A stretch of 15,332 nucleotides of DNA from an uncultured Ruminococcus sp. (GCA_902803035.1 CADCON010000226.1:1-15332), one strand, 5' to 3'; counted from the first letter of the stretch, positions 1-9,100 are shown. Notes: generated by a model not told the origin, from the sequence alone. Translations and numbers: made by a program.

Positions 1-1
1 G

Positions 2-376
2 AGCGGCGGCCTTGAATACGCCGTGTGCGGCATCGGAGTGAATATCTGCCCGCCTGAGGGAGGATTCCCGGAGGATATAAAGGACACGGCGGGTGCGGTT
101 TTCAGCAAGCCGCCGTCCGGAGATGTCAAGAACCGCGTCGCCGCCGGCATTATATCCAGATTCATGGGATATTATGAGCGTTTTCCGGGACACGCCTTCT
201 TTGATGAATACGTGAAGCGGTCGGTGATTGTGGGAAAGAAAATCATCGTTACCGGCAGGGGAGAACCGCGTGAAGCGTATGCGCTTGGAATAGACCGGGA
301 ATGCCATTTGCTTGTTCGTTACGATGACGGCACGGAGGAAACCTTAAATTCTGGAGAAGTCAGCATAAAAATCTGA
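2..376 (+). CDS. birA: Biotin-protein ligase, C-terminal part (5' end outside window)
   Basis: This is the last 124 residues of a gene entering from the left edge; the reading frame is open from base 2 to a TGA at 374-376. Biotin-protein ligase makes biotinyl-5'-AMP and transfers biotin to a lysine of carboxylase carrier domains in the cytoplasm. The Gly-Ile-Gly-Val-Asn stretch near residues 10-14 of the fragment matches the GIGxN strand of the BirA catalytic domain. The final 50 or so residues (KRSVIVGKKI onward, then a DDGTEE turn and GEVSIKI end) fit the small SH3-like C-terminal domain. A GTG at base 23 could be mistaken for a start, but it lies inside the conserved core, so the gene is cut by the window edge. 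Whether it has the N-terminal DNA-binding repressor domain cannot be seen. The family call is firm; the exact subclass is open. Confidence 0.87.
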   Translation, partial: SGGLEYAVCGIGVNICPPEGGFPEDIKDTAGAVFSKPPSGDVKNRVAAGIISRFMGYYERFPGHAFFDEYVKRSVIVGKKIIVTGRGEPREAYALGIDRECHLLVRYDDGTEETLNSGEVSIKI

Positions 377-382
377 TTTTTC

Positions 383-411
383 TTTACAGATTCGATGTTT
401 TGTGATAATAT
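383..411 (+). promoter_or_regulatory. Promoter of the CotH-family gene
   Basis: A -35 TTTACA (383-388) and a -10 TAATAT (406-411) are separated by 17 bases, immediately after the birA stop. An overlapping extended -10 reading is TGTGATAAT at 401-409. A start near base 418 would leave a leader of about 30 bases before the GTG at 449. It would also place the ATG at 395 upstream of the transcript, which argues for the GTG start. Confidence 0.55.
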
Positions 412-448
412 AAAAAAGATAAAACAAATAAGAACAGGGGAGATTCGC

Positions 449-3364
449 GTGAAGAAAAAAGTCAGTCGCTGGAAGAGTTTTTTATTCATGTTATGCGCGG
501 TTGTCATTATTGCGCTTACGCTGACGTTGCTGCTGATTTTTGCCGGACCTGACTGGAAAACCGCTTCCTCAGCACCGGTGATCAATGAGGTGCTATGTTC
601 CAACAGCGCGAGCTTCAAGGCGTATGACGGAAGATATTATGACTGGGTCGAGCTGTACAACCCCTCCGGAAGAGAGCTGTCGCTTGACGGCTATTATCTC
701 TCGGACAATCCCGAATCCCTTACAAAAACATCGCTGAAAGGGCAGACCATTTCCGCCGGCGGATATCTTGTCATTTATTGTTCGGGATTGGATATCACTG
801 ACGAAAAAGGCTTTCTTCATACCGGATTCAAGCTCTCCGCCTCGGATGGCGAAACGCTCTACCTATCGGATAGCAGTTCGGTGCATTCATTGACTGTTCC
901 GCCGTCCAGGGAGAATATCTCCTACGGATTGAACGCGGAGGGAAAATATGTCTGGTTGGATGTTCCTACGCCCGGAACGGAAAACAGTCCGGTACATTCC
1001 GTGCAATGTTCGGAAGTGAGAATCAATGAATTCATGACGTCGAATACCTTTACCATTTACGATTGTGAAGGAGATTTCGGCGACTGGGTGGAGCTTTACA
1101 ACGCGTCCGGTCAGGACGTGGATCTTTCCGGATACGGCTTAACCGATGAAGAGGGAACGCCTGACAAATTTGTTTTTCCGGAGGGAACGACAATCAGGGC
1201 AAGGGGATTTCTTCTGGTCTTCTGTGACGGAAAGAATAAGAAAGACAAGCGCGGCCTCCTGCATACCAATTTTTCTCTCAGCACAAAGGACGGCTCCGTT
1301 TCACTCTATGACAACAGTCGATCACTGATCAGCAGGGCGGCTGTCACGGACCTGAAAGCGAATGTTTCCTGCGGGTGGGATGAGAATGCCGGCACTTATC
1401 GGTTTTACGCCCGCCCCACACCGGGAAAGAAAAATGCCGGAACGTCCTTTGAAAAGCTGTCGGAGGATCTGATTCCTTCCCCCAGCGGCGACGTGATGAT
1501 CAGTGAAGTGCTGTCCGCTTCCTACCGGACTTCTAAAACCGCCAAAACCGATTTTGTCGAGCTTTTCAATTGTGCCGACAGCCCGCTTTCTCTCAAGGGT
1601 TATACACTTTCAAAAAAGCCGGGAGAAAAAACCTATACATTTCCGGATGTCGAAATCGGTGCCGGGGCGTATCTGGTTGTTTACTGCGACGGAAAGCAGC
1701 GTGTTTCGGGCAATACTATCTACTCCTCGTTGAAATTCAGTACGGGCGGGGAAAAGCTGTATCTCGCAGACGCTTCCGGGGCTGTCTGCGACATTTTTTC
1801 TACCGGAAAGGGCAGGCTGGGCGTTTCAAGCGGCCGTGCCGGTGCGGACTCCTCACGGCGGTATTTCTTTACGACTCCCACACCCGGAAAACCGAACAGC
1901 GGCGGAAAATATGACGGATACGCGCCTGTCCCCGAGTACAGTGTGGACGGAGGCATTGTCAGCCAAGGAACAAAGGTCAGCCTGTCGGTGCCGGGGGATT
2001 ATACCATTGTGTACACCACCGACGGAACCGAGCCGGATAAGCATTCAGCAGTGTATCGTTCGCCCCTTACGATCATTCGGAACACGGTTATCCGAGCGGC
2101 TGCTTATGGCAAGGGAATGCTCATCAGCGACTGCGTGACCAACACCTATCTGACGCGGAATCCGCATACCATACCGATCTTCTGCATCTCCGGGAATCCT
2201 TCTCAGCTCACGAAGGGGAAGGGGATTTTTGTAGACAAATCAGACAGTGCCGAGTATAAGATTTACGCGGAGTATTTCAATGAAAACGGAACCAAAGAGA
2301 CGGCATTTCCCTGCGGCGTCAAGCTGTTCGGTCACAGCTCACGCGAAATGCCGCAGAAAGGCGTCAAGCTCTGTCTTCGGGAAAAATACGGCCTGAATGA
2401 GGTCACATATCCGTTTTTTTCGGCGAACGAGAAGGCGGCGACGACCTTTTCAACGCTTCTTCTTCGTCCGAGCGGTGAGGATCAGATATACAGCAAGCTG
2501 CGTGACGAGTTGATTCCCGCTCTCGTGCGCGGCAGGATGGATCTTGATTTTGAGGAGGCGCAGCCCTGCGCCCTGTATATCAATGGAAAATACTGGGGAC
2601 TTTATTATGTCCGTGAAGCGTTGAACGCGGATTATCTCAAGAGCTATTACGGGTATAAGAAGGGCGAATTCGATCTGATCAAGGGTCAGTCGGCCGTACA
2701 GGAGGGTTCCTCTGCCGCTTACAAGAAACTGACGAACTTTTGTAAGACGCACGATCTGACCGATCAGAAGAATTACGAATATGTCAGGAATCTGGTGGAT
2801 TTTGATTCGCTCATCAATTTCTGGATCATTGAAACCTATTTCGGCAATACCGATACGGTAAACATCCGCTGTTACAAGCACAAGAACGGAAAGTGGCGGT
2901 GGATGGTCTATGACATGGACTGGTCCATGCAGACCACGCGCTACATCCGCGAGCGGAATTTCATCGACTGGCATCTGCTGAATCCGAAAGGGCATGGAAT
3001 CGGGCACTTCGATAATTCCATCATCCGCAAGCTGCTGCAGAACAAGGAATTCCGCGATCACTTCCTTATGGTCTATTGCTATCATCTGAATCATACGTTC
3101 GCCCCCGACAGGGCTGCCGGAATATTGGACGAAATGGTCAGGACCATAGACGGAGAGATCAGGCTCAACCAGAAGGATTGGGGAAGACCGAGGTACAAAG
3201 ACTGGTCAGGCTCAACCGTGCCGTATCTCAGAAAATACCTGAAGCAAAGGCCTTCCGAGATAAAGAAGAATCTCCAGGACAGCTTTCATCTGAGCGAAAA
3301 GGATTGGGAGCGTTACGTTGCGTTGTCAAAGGATTATCATCCGGAAAATGACGCAATAAAATAA
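449..3364 (+). CDS. Membrane-anchored CotH kinase-like protein with three lamin-tail-like domains and a chitobiase-like domain
   Basis: The protein has 971 residues if the GTG at 449 is used. I chose GTG because AGGGGAGA lies just upstream, while the ATG at 395 has no ribosome binding site and lies inside the promoter. Residues 9-31 form one hydrophobic signal-anchor after a basic N-terminus, so the rest should lie outside the membrane. Three tandem lamin-tail-like domains follow, at about 43-178, 188-325 and 348-483. Each opens with V/I-IsEv or INE-type strands, contains a DWVELYN or DFVELFN core, and closes with a PTPG-x-x-N motif. A chitobiase/hexosaminidase C-terminal-like sandwich spans about 492-568 (YTTDGTEP signature at 522-529). 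The CotH domain runs from about 575 to 955, with NGKYWGLYYVRE at 712-723 and YDMDW at 821-825, a likely metal-binding DxD. CotH proteins are atypical protein kinases, some of which phosphorylate spore-coat proteins; the substrate here is unknown. Lamin-tail and sandwich domains suggest adhesion or wall binding. Confidence 0.85.
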   Translation: MKKKVSRWKSFLFMLCAVVIIALTLTLLLIFAGPDWKTASSAPVINEVLCSNSASFKAYDGRYYDWVELYNPSGRELSLDGYYLSDNPESLTKTSLKGQTISAGGYLVIYCSGLDITDEKGFLHTGFKLSASDGETLYLSDSSSVHSLTVPPSRENISYGLNAEGKYVWLDVPTPGTENSPVHSVQCSEVRINEFMTSNTFTIYDCEGDFGDWVELYNASGQDVDLSGYGLTDEEGTPDKFVFPEGTTIRARGFLLVFCDGKNKKDKRGLLHTNFSLSTKDGSVSLYDNSRSLISRAAVTDLKANVSCGWDENAGTYRFYARPTPGKKNAGTSFEKLSEDLIPSPSGDVMISEVLSASYRTSKTAKTDFVELFNCADSPLSLKGYTLSKKPGEKTYTFPDVEIGAGAYLVVYCDGKQRVSGNTIYSSLKFSTGGEKLYLADASGAVCDIFSTGKGRLGVSSGRAGADSSRRYFFTTPTPGKPNSGGKYDGYAPVPEYSVDGGIVSQGTKVSLSVPGDYTIVYTTDGTEPDKHSAVYRSPLTIIRNTVIRAAAYGKGMLISDCVTNTYLTRNPHTIPIFCISGNPSQLTKGKGIFVDKSDSAEYKIYAEYFNENGTKETAFPCGVKLFGHSSREMPQKGVKLCLREKYGLNEVTYPFFSANEKAATTFSTLLLRPSGEDQIYSKLRDELIPALVRGRMDLDFEEAQPCALYINGKYWGLYYVREALNADYLKSYYGYKKGEFDLIKGQSAVQEGSSAAYKKLTNFCKTHDLTDQKNYEYVRNLVDFDSLINFWIIETYFGNTDTVNIRCYKHKNGKWRWMVYDMDWSMQTTRYIRERNFIDWHLLNPKGHGIGHFDNSIIRKLLQNKEFRDHFLMVYCYHLNHTFAPDRAAGILDEMVRTIDGEIRLNQKDWGRPRYKDWSGSTVPYLRKYLKQRPSEIKKNLQDSFHLSEKDWERYVALSKDYHPENDAIK

Positions 3365-3383
3365 CGGTTTTTCAAAAAAACAC

Positions 3384-3412
3384 TTGACAAACAGTGGAAT
3401 ATGTGATATTAT
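3384..3412 (+). promoter_or_regulatory. Promoter of rplJ-rplL
   Basis: A perfect -35 TTGACA (3384-3389) and a -10 TATTAT (3407-3412) have a 17-base spacer. An overlapping TATAAT at 3410-3415 would need a 20-base spacer, so TATTAT is preferred. It lies 20 bases after the CotH gene stop, with no terminator hairpin between the two, and directly before the L10 leader. Confidence 0.75.
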
Positions 3413-3419
3413 AATCAAG

Positions 3420-3624
3420 CTGTGTAATTCGCTTGGGCGACCGAGCGATCTACCAAAGACAGCAGGTGCATAAACTGCCTAACTGATTGATGTCATCATC
3501 AATCGCCTGCCGAGGGAAACAGAGCCTGTTCAGAATGAATCATGGCGTTTTGCGCCGTGTTGCTGTTGAATTTGTCTGTCCGTCCCCGGCGAGTTTCTCA
3601 CGAGGACGGGCATTTTTGTTTCCT
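3420..3624 (+). ncRNA. Ribosomal protein L10 leader (autoregulatory 5' UTR)
   Basis: This untranslated leader fills the 294-base gap before rplJ. It has the form of the Firmicute L10 leader, in which L10 or the L10-L12 complex binds the mRNA to repress its own operon. Visible elements are an ACCAAAGACAGCAGG segment (about 3452-3466), whose GCAGG (3462-3466) pairs with CCTGC (3506-3510). Inside it is a perfect GATTGAT/ATCAATC hairpin (3485-3491 with 3498-3504). CGAGGGAAACAGAGCC follows (about 3511-3526), then a small GGCG/CGCC hairpin and a terminator. Assignment rests on recognising the conserved segments and on position; I could not run a covariance model. Confidence 0.8.
3578..3621 (+). terminator. 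Attenuator terminator in the rplJ leader
   Basis: GTCCGTCC (3578-3585) pairs along all eight bases, with one G-U, to GGACGGGC (3604-3611). The run ATTTTTGTTT follows. The hairpin ends 47 bases before the rplJ ATG, so it would stop transcription before the coding region. That fits attenuation controlled by L10 binding upstream, but the competing antiterminator pairing was not worked out. Confidence 0.7.
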
Positions 3625-3658
3625 GCGGATTATCTTACTTTTCAGAGGTGAAACTATC

Positions 3659-4201
3659 ATGCCAAGTAAAGCAGTATTGGAACAGAAGCAGGCTTTGGTT
3701 TCCGAGCTTTCCGAAAGACTGAAGTCTTCCGTGGCGGGCGTTATCGTAAACTACAGCGGCATTACTGTTGCCGATGACACAAAGCTCCGCAAGCAGCTTC
3801 GTGAGGCCGGCGTTGTCTACACTGTTGCCAAGAACACGCTCATCAAGCGCGCCGCGGAGAACGCAGGCGTTGAGATTGACGAGGCGGTTCTCAACGGCAC
3901 CACAGCCATCGCCACCTGCGACAGCGATTATATCGCGGCCGCCAAGATCCTCAACGATTTCGCAGAGGGAAGCAAGTCCGGTTTTGAGATCAAGGCCGGA
4001 TTCATGGATGGCAGGAAAATGAGCGTTGACGAGGTCAAGACGCTGGCTAAGACGCCTTCCAAGGAAACCCTTCTCACGCAGCTTGCTTTTGGTCTGAATG
4101 CTACCATCGCCGGCCTTGCTATCGCTATCAAGGCTATCGTTGACAAGCAGACCGAGGGTGAGGAAGCACCCGCAGCCGAAGAGGCACCCGACGCAGAGTA
4201 A
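3659..4201 (+). CDS. rplJ: 50S ribosomal protein L10
   Basis: L10 anchors the L7/L12 stalk to 23S rRNA on the large ribosomal subunit and so supports factor binding during translation. The 180-residue protein begins MPSKAVLEQKQ and carries the typical N-terminal RNA-binding fold, including VNYSGITVAD (about 29-38), LRKQLREAGV and YTVAKNTLIKRA. The C-terminal helix that binds L12 dimers ends in an acidic, alanine-rich tail. An in-frame ATG at 3542 exists, but it lies inside the leader RNA. The ATG at 3659 is preceded by AGAGGTGAAA and matches the family N-terminus. The gene is first in a two-gene operon with rplL, 57 bases apart. Length is normal, and expression is probably feedback-controlled by the leader. 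Confidence 0.97.
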   Translation: MPSKAVLEQKQALVSELSERLKSSVAGVIVNYSGITVADDTKLRKQLREAGVVYTVAKNTLIKRAAENAGVEIDEAVLNGTTAIATCDSDYIAAAKILNDFAEGSKSGFEIKAGFMDGRKMSVDEVKTLAKTPSKETLLTQLAFGLNATIAGLAIAIKAIVDKQTEGEEAPAAEEAPDAE

Positions 4202-4258
4202 TGATTCTTACATCACGCTGCCACACAACAAAAAAATAAATTTTGGAGGTAAACTACC

Positions 4259-4630
4259 ATGTCTGAGAAAATCGCAAACATTATCGAAGAAGTCAAGAAT
4301 ATGTCTGTTCTCGAGCTTTCTGAGCTTGTCAAGGCTATCGAGGAAACCTTTGGTGTTTCCGCTGCCGCTGCCGTTGCTGTTGCCGCTCCCGCCGGCGGTG
4401 ATGCTCCTGTTGAGGTGAAGACCGAGTTCGACGTTATCCTCAAGGATGTCGGCGCAGAGAAGATCAAGGTCATCAAGGTTGTCCGTGAGGTCACCGGTCT
4501 TGGTCTGAAGGAAGCAAAGGCTCTTGTTGACGGCGCACCCGCTCCCCTCAAGGAAGCTGTTTCCAAGGAAGACGCAGAAGCAATCGAAGCCAAGCTCAAG
4601 GAAGTCGGCGCAACAGTCGAAATCAAATAA
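4259..4630 (+). CDS. rplL: 50S ribosomal protein L7/L12
   Basis: L7/L12 forms dimers on the L10 stalk and recruits and stimulates translational GTPases. The 123-residue protein has the N-terminal dimerisation helix pair (to about residue 33). An Ala/Val-rich flexible hinge runs from about 34 to 50. The globular C-terminal domain has the conserved EKIKVIKVVREVTGLGLKEA segment, followed by KALVDGAPAPLKE. A strong GGAGGT sits eight bases before the ATG. Length and composition are normal. It is the last gene of its transcript: a strong terminator follows within 40 bases, and rpoB does not follow as it does in many bacteria. Confidence 0.98.
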   Translation: MSEKIANIIEEVKNMSVLELSELVKAIEETFGVSAAAAVAVAAPAGGDAPVEVKTEFDVILKDVGAEKIKVIKVVREVTGLGLKEAKALVDGAPAPLKEAVSKEDAEAIEAKLKEVGATVEIK

Positions 4631-4665
4631 TCTGCTTGCGGCTTGATTCATCACTGAAGATAATT

Positions 4666-4712
4666 AAAAACGCCGTTCATGGCTTTGCAAAAAGCTGTGA
4701 ACGGCGTTTTTT
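4666..4712. terminator. Bidirectional terminator between rplL and the deacetylase operon
   Basis: A 21-base stem (4666-4686 with 4691-4711) closes on a GCAA tetraloop. Only G-U wobbles interrupt it. The 5' arm begins AAAAACGCCG and the 3' arm ends CGGCGTTTTTT, so both strands read a GC-rich hairpin followed by a U-run. It can terminate rplL on the plus strand and also serve the convergent minus-strand operon. Confidence 0.92.
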
Positions 4713-4718
4713 GCGTGG

Positions 4719-4759
4719 AAAAAGCGCAGGGCCGGCAACCAGACGGTACTGCGCTTTTT
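4719..4759 (-). terminator. Terminator of the minus-strand deacetylase gene
   Basis: AAAAAGCGCAG (4719-4729) is an exact inverted match of CTGCGCTTTTT (4749-4759), with a 19-base loop. It lies seven bases beyond the deacetylase stop, and read on the minus strand it ends in a U-run. Together with the neighbouring 21-base hairpin it forms a tandem terminator pair for the long minus-strand operon. Confidence 0.8.
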
Positions 4760-4765
4760 GGAATG

Positions 4766-6061
4766 TCAATGGGATTCAACAGATTCAGCAGATTCTGAGG
4801 GCAGATTAACCGTGACAGTACATACCGCTTCTCTGCCACTGCTGGCAATGGCACGAATATTGGTTGATCCGATGCTGGCCCCGGTAATGATGCCATCAAG
4901 GGTGACCGTTGCGATGGAGGGATTTTCAGAAACGAATCTCAGATAATCCGTCGTATTATCCGGACCCATGAATGCTTTCAGTTGGGTGCTTTCTTCCGGA
5001 AATAGAGTCAATGTGTCGGCTGTCAGGGTAATATCCGTACAGGGAACGACCTGGTCGCTTACGCTTCTTTCGTACCAGGTCTGAACCCGGAAGGAACGAT
5101 CGGCATAGTGATCAAGGGTGTCAAACACATAGTTCCTGTTCCTGAGAGCGGGAATAATGATTTTCAGAGCTTTCGGGGTGATTATCTTGTCATGCATAAG
5201 AACAATATTTACGTCCTGGTAACAGTTACGCAACACATTGCGTGCTGACGCTTCAGACGTGATTGGTGGTTTTGAAGAGTCTCCGGAGGAACAAGTCCAG
5301 TCAAAGATTCTGTACCCCAGATCCTCCGCTCCTGTTACCATCCGTCTCATACCCATCCGGTCCATGACATGATTGCCGGTGCCTCCGGGAAATCGGATGA
5401 TATCAGGCGTTTCACCGGTGTATTGCTTCACCACGTCCTTCATTTTTTCCAGGTCCGCGTAGTAGCTGTATTCCGACCGATAACAGGTTCCGAAATTATG
5501 ACTGTAGGTGTGAAGCGCCACATAATGGCCTTCGTCGTGCATTTGCTTGAGAATTTTAATATTATAAGTATCAACGACAAAAAAAGTCGCTTTAACGTCA
5601 TTCTTTTTCAGAACGCTGAGAATACCGGAGCAGGCTCCAAGCGGACCGTCGTCAATGGTGAGAAAGACGCTTTTTTTAACACTGACGTGACAGCTTGCGT
5701 TTTTTCCGAATTCATTTTCAGCGGTAATATCACATTCGCCGACGCTGACGCCCGTAACCATACCCTCTGTATCAATGATTGCGACAGTATCATCAGAGGA
5801 GTGCCATGAGATTTGATTGCCACCTTCTGCCGTTATCTGATGGACGGTACAAATGCCGACTTCCAATTCTTTGTCACTGATTGAAACCTCAACAGGGATT
5901 ATTATTTCTGTTGATTCTGACACCTTTTCTTCCGGCTCCTCAGAAACAGGGTCATTTTTGCCGCCGCATGATGCCAGCAGAACGATGATCATTATCATAC
6001 ACAATAATGTGATAAGCATAAAAGGTCTTAAAAAGAAATGATACAGACGGTTGTTTTTCAT
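4766..6061 (-). CDS. Lipoprotein polysaccharide deacetylase (NodB/PgdA-PdaA type) with two Ig-like domains
   Basis: A 431-residue putative metal-dependent polysaccharide deacetylase is predicted to sit on the outer face of the membrane. Residues 11-31 are hydrophobic and end in a lipobox LLASC (Cys32), indicating lipid anchoring. A Big_2-like Ig domain spans about 55-128, the NodB domain about 131-315, and a second Big_2-like domain about 341-419. Family motifs are all visible: TIDDGP (135-140, catalytic and metal Asp), HTYSH (184-188, metal His pair), RFPGG (223-227), DWTCSSGD (254-261) and LMHD (288-291). This supports an active enzyme that removes acetyl groups from GlcNAc or MurNAc residues, probably peptidoglycan; the substrate is inferred. 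The ATG at 6061 puts the signal peptide in place; an in-frame ATG at 6103 would add 14 residues. The longer open frame up to 6232 overlaps mfd and is unlikely. It follows mfd by 70 bases and is the last gene of the operon. Confidence 0.88.
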   Translation of the reverse strand: MKNNRLYHFFLRPFMLITLLCMIMIIVLLASCGGKNDPVSEEPEEKVSESTEIIIPVEVSISDKELEVGICTVHQITAEGGNQISWHSSDDTVAIIDTEGMVTGVSVGECDITAENEFGKNASCHVSVKKSVFLTIDDGPLGACSGILSVLKKNDVKATFFVVDTYNIKILKQMHDEGHYVALHTYSHNFGTCYRSEYSYYADLEKMKDVVKQYTGETPDIIRFPGGTGNHVMDRMGMRRMVTGAEDLGYRIFDWTCSSGDSSKPPITSEASARNVLRNCYQDVNIVLMHDKIITPKALKIIIPALRNRNYVFDTLDHYADRSFRVQTWYERSVSDQVVPCTDITLTADTLTLFPEESTQLKAFMGPDNTTDYLRFVSENPSIATVTLDGIITGASIGSTNIRAIASSGREAVCTVTVNLPSESAESVESH

Positions 6062-6131
6062 GATAAAGACTCGCTTTCTGATGGTTTTGAATGTGTAATG
6101 CATAAATTTCAGAAAAATCAAAATACAATGA

Positions 6132-9100
6132 TTAATCTGACTGTAGCGCGCCGAGGATTTCTTCCAGATTCTGCGCGGCTTCTTTGGCGGGATTGACCTT
6201 GACGGAAATATAGGGGGGTGTCTTATCCACAATCATGACGCGTCCGGGGAGCTTTTCGGCCAGTTTCGCGTAGACATTCAGGTCAACTTTCCGGCAGCAG
6301 AGCATATATTTCCCTTCCGCCTGCCGTATCTCCGTGATGCCGGCTTCCGCCGCCGCGCTCCGGAGCTGGGAGACGGTAATCAGCCCCAGCACCGACTTCG
6401 GAGGTTCACCGAAGCGGTCGATCAGCTCGTCAATGACGTCTGAAGCGTCCTCCTCATTTCTGACAGAAGCGATCATACGATACACTTCAAGCCGGAGCTG
6501 TGTGGATTCGATATAGTTCTCCGGAATGTGCGCTTCCATGCGGATGTCCACCAGACATTCGATGTCCGTGACGGAAGGGGCTTCTCCCTTAGCCTTGCGG
6601 ACGGCGGCGTTGAGCAGCTTCATGTACATATCATAGCCGACGCTCTCCACCTGCCCCGACTGATCGCTGCCGAGAAGATTGCCGGCTCCGCGTATCTGAA
6701 GGTCGCGCATGGCAATCTTGATGCCCGAACCGAATTCGGTGAATTCCCGGATGGCCTGAAGCCTTTTGCCGGCTGTTTCCGTCAGTGTCTTGAAGGGCGG
6801 GACAGTGAGATAGGCGTATGCGCGGCGGGAGCTTCTTCCGACGCGCCCCCTGATCTGATGAAGCTGGGCAAGCCCGAAATTGCAGGCGTTTTCAATGATG
6901 AGCGTGTTGCAATTGGGAATGTCCACGCCGGTTTCTATGATAGTGGTACACACCAGAATATCCGCTTCGTGGTCCAGCATTTTGCGCCAGACATCGCTCA
7001 GCGCGTCCTCATGCATCTGACCGTGTCCCACGACAATTCTCGCTTCCGGAGCCATTTCAGCGACCTTGGCGGCAGTGCGGTCTATGTCCTCGACCTTGTT
7101 GTGGAGATAGAATACCTGCCCGCCGCGGCGAAGCTCCCGGTGAATCGCTTCCGCAATCATGGCTGTATCGTGGTCGATGATATAGGTCTGCACGGGATGC
7201 CTGTCGTGCGGCGCTTCATCAAGGGAAGAAATATCGCGCAGTCCGCTCATTGCCATATTCAGGGTGCGGGGGATAGGCGTGGCGGAAAGGGTGAGAATAT
7301 CGACCGCCGGATATCTTTCCTTGAATTTTTCCTTCTGCGCGACGCCGAATCGCTGTTCCTCGTCGATAATGGCAAGTCCCAGATCGCTGAATTCGACGTT
7401 CTTCTGAATCAGCTTGTGCGTACCGATAATGAGGTCGATATCGCCGCGCTTCAGTCGGCGGAGGATTTCCGCCTGCTGCTTGGCCGAACGGAAGCGGGAG
7501 AGAATTTCAATCCGGAAGGGATAGGAATCGAATCTTTTGGACGCCGTCTGAAAGTGCTGCCACGCGAGAATGGTCGTCGGAACAAGAATCGCGCACTGCC
7601 GGCCTTCAATCATGCATTTGAAGGCGGCGCGCAGGGCGACTTCCGTTTTGCCGAAGCCGACGTCTCCGCAGAGCAGACGGTCCATGGGAACGGGGCGTTC
7701 CATATCCCGCTTGATTTCGTCCGTTGCTTTCAACTGGTCGTCCGTTTCCGGATATTCAAAGCGGTCTTCAAATTCCCTCTGCCATTCGGTGTCGTGGTCG
7801 AACGCATAGCCGGTCGCCTTCAGTCTTTCCGCGTAGATCTTCACCAGTTTATCCGCGATATCCGCAACGTGCTTCTGAACCCTGCGCTTCTGGTTTCTCC
7901 ATTCGTCAGAGCCGAGCCTGTTGACTCTGACAGCCGCGCCCTCCTTGCCGCCGACATATTTGCTGACCATATCCAGCTGCGAGATGGGGACATAAAGCAC
8001 ATCGCTGCCAGCGTAATGGATGACAATGTAATCCTTGGTAATTCCGTCCATCTTGAGCTTTTTGATGCCGCCGTAGGTTCCGACGCCATAGGTGGTGTGA
8101 ACGATATAATCGCCGGGTAAAAGCTCATTCAGATTCTGGAGATCGAGCGTATCCTTCTTTTTGCGTGTCTTCGGTTTTTCCTGCGGGGGAGAGACATATC
8201 TTCCCCAGGAAATGACCACAAGCTTTGTCGAAAAATATTCAAAGCCGCCGGAAAGACCGCCCTCCGCAATGGTGACGCCGTTGAATAACGGCATTTTGGG
8301 CGCGTTGTCGGTTGTAACGGGAACCCCGGCTTTTTTCAGGTCTTCATACAGGCCTTCGCAGGATCGCGGAGTCCCGCCAAGCAGAATGATCGAATTACCG
8401 CTGTCAAGCAGCGCTTTCAGTTCTTCGATGAGGTCAGAGGTTTTTCCGTTCCACACGGGATGCTGCCGCGCGTTGACATTGATCAGCGTCTGAAGGTCAT
8501 ATTCATAGCCGCCGCGTGTGAAGGTTTCAAAATATACCGCCCGCCCGAGCTTTGCCGTGAATTCGCCGTAGGACAGAATGAATTTATCCATTCCCCGGCA
8601 GAGAAGCCCGTCCAGCATGAGATTCTTGATGTCCTCCGAGATGAAGGCCTCGTAATTTCTCATTTTCTCCTGGACGGCAATATGTTCGCTCACGATGACG
8701 AGGCTGTCCTTCGGCATATAATCGAAGATGGTGGCTTCATAGCTGCAAAGTATGGAGATATAGCGGTCAGGCGAGCCGCAGATCACGCCGGCTTCCAGAT
8801 CGTCCGCTTCCCGCAGCAGATTTTCCTTCGCGGCTGCCTGCGCCTTGCTTCTGAGGGATCTGGCGAGTGCGCGGAGCTTTCCGGCAAGGGCTGCCCTGTC
8901 GGAAATAATCAGCTCCGTGGCAGGCAGCAGGTTGATCTTTTCCACCGGTTCAATGCTGCGCTGGCTGTCGAGGTCAAAATAATTGAGGGAATCGACCGTG
9001 TCGCCCCAGAAATCAGCTCTGACAGGGTGCGGTGAATCGGGCGGGAAGAAGTCGAGAATACCGCCTCTCAAGGAGAACTGTCCGGTGCCCTCAACCATGT

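Noticed and set aside
395..448. ATG at 395 as the start of the CotH-family gene
   Set aside because: It lies inside the predicted promoter, has no ribosome binding site, and gives a non-signal N-terminus. The GTG at 449 has AGGGGAGA upstream and starts directly before the signal-anchor.
2450..3094. A 214-codon minus-strand frame opposite the CotH domain
   Set aside because: There is no ribosome binding site or domain, and it is fully covered by the conserved CotH coding sequence.
3542..3658. N-terminal extension of rplJ into the leader
   Set aside because: It overlaps the conserved L10 leader and its terminator hairpin, and L10 proteins do not have such an extension.
4208..4654. Two minus-strand frames opposite rplL
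   Set aside because: They are antisense shadows of the highly codon-biased rplL gene and have no start signals.
6062..6232. N-terminal extension of the deacetylase into mfd
   Set aside because: It would bury the lipoprotein signal peptide about 57 residues inside the protein and overlap the mfd coding end. The ATG at 6061 gives a proper signal and lipobox.
6528..8120. A 530-codon open frame on the plus strand opposite mfd
   Set aside because: It lies wholly inside the well-supported mfd gene, has no ribosome binding site and shows no recognisable domain. It looks like a shadow created by GC-biased codon use.
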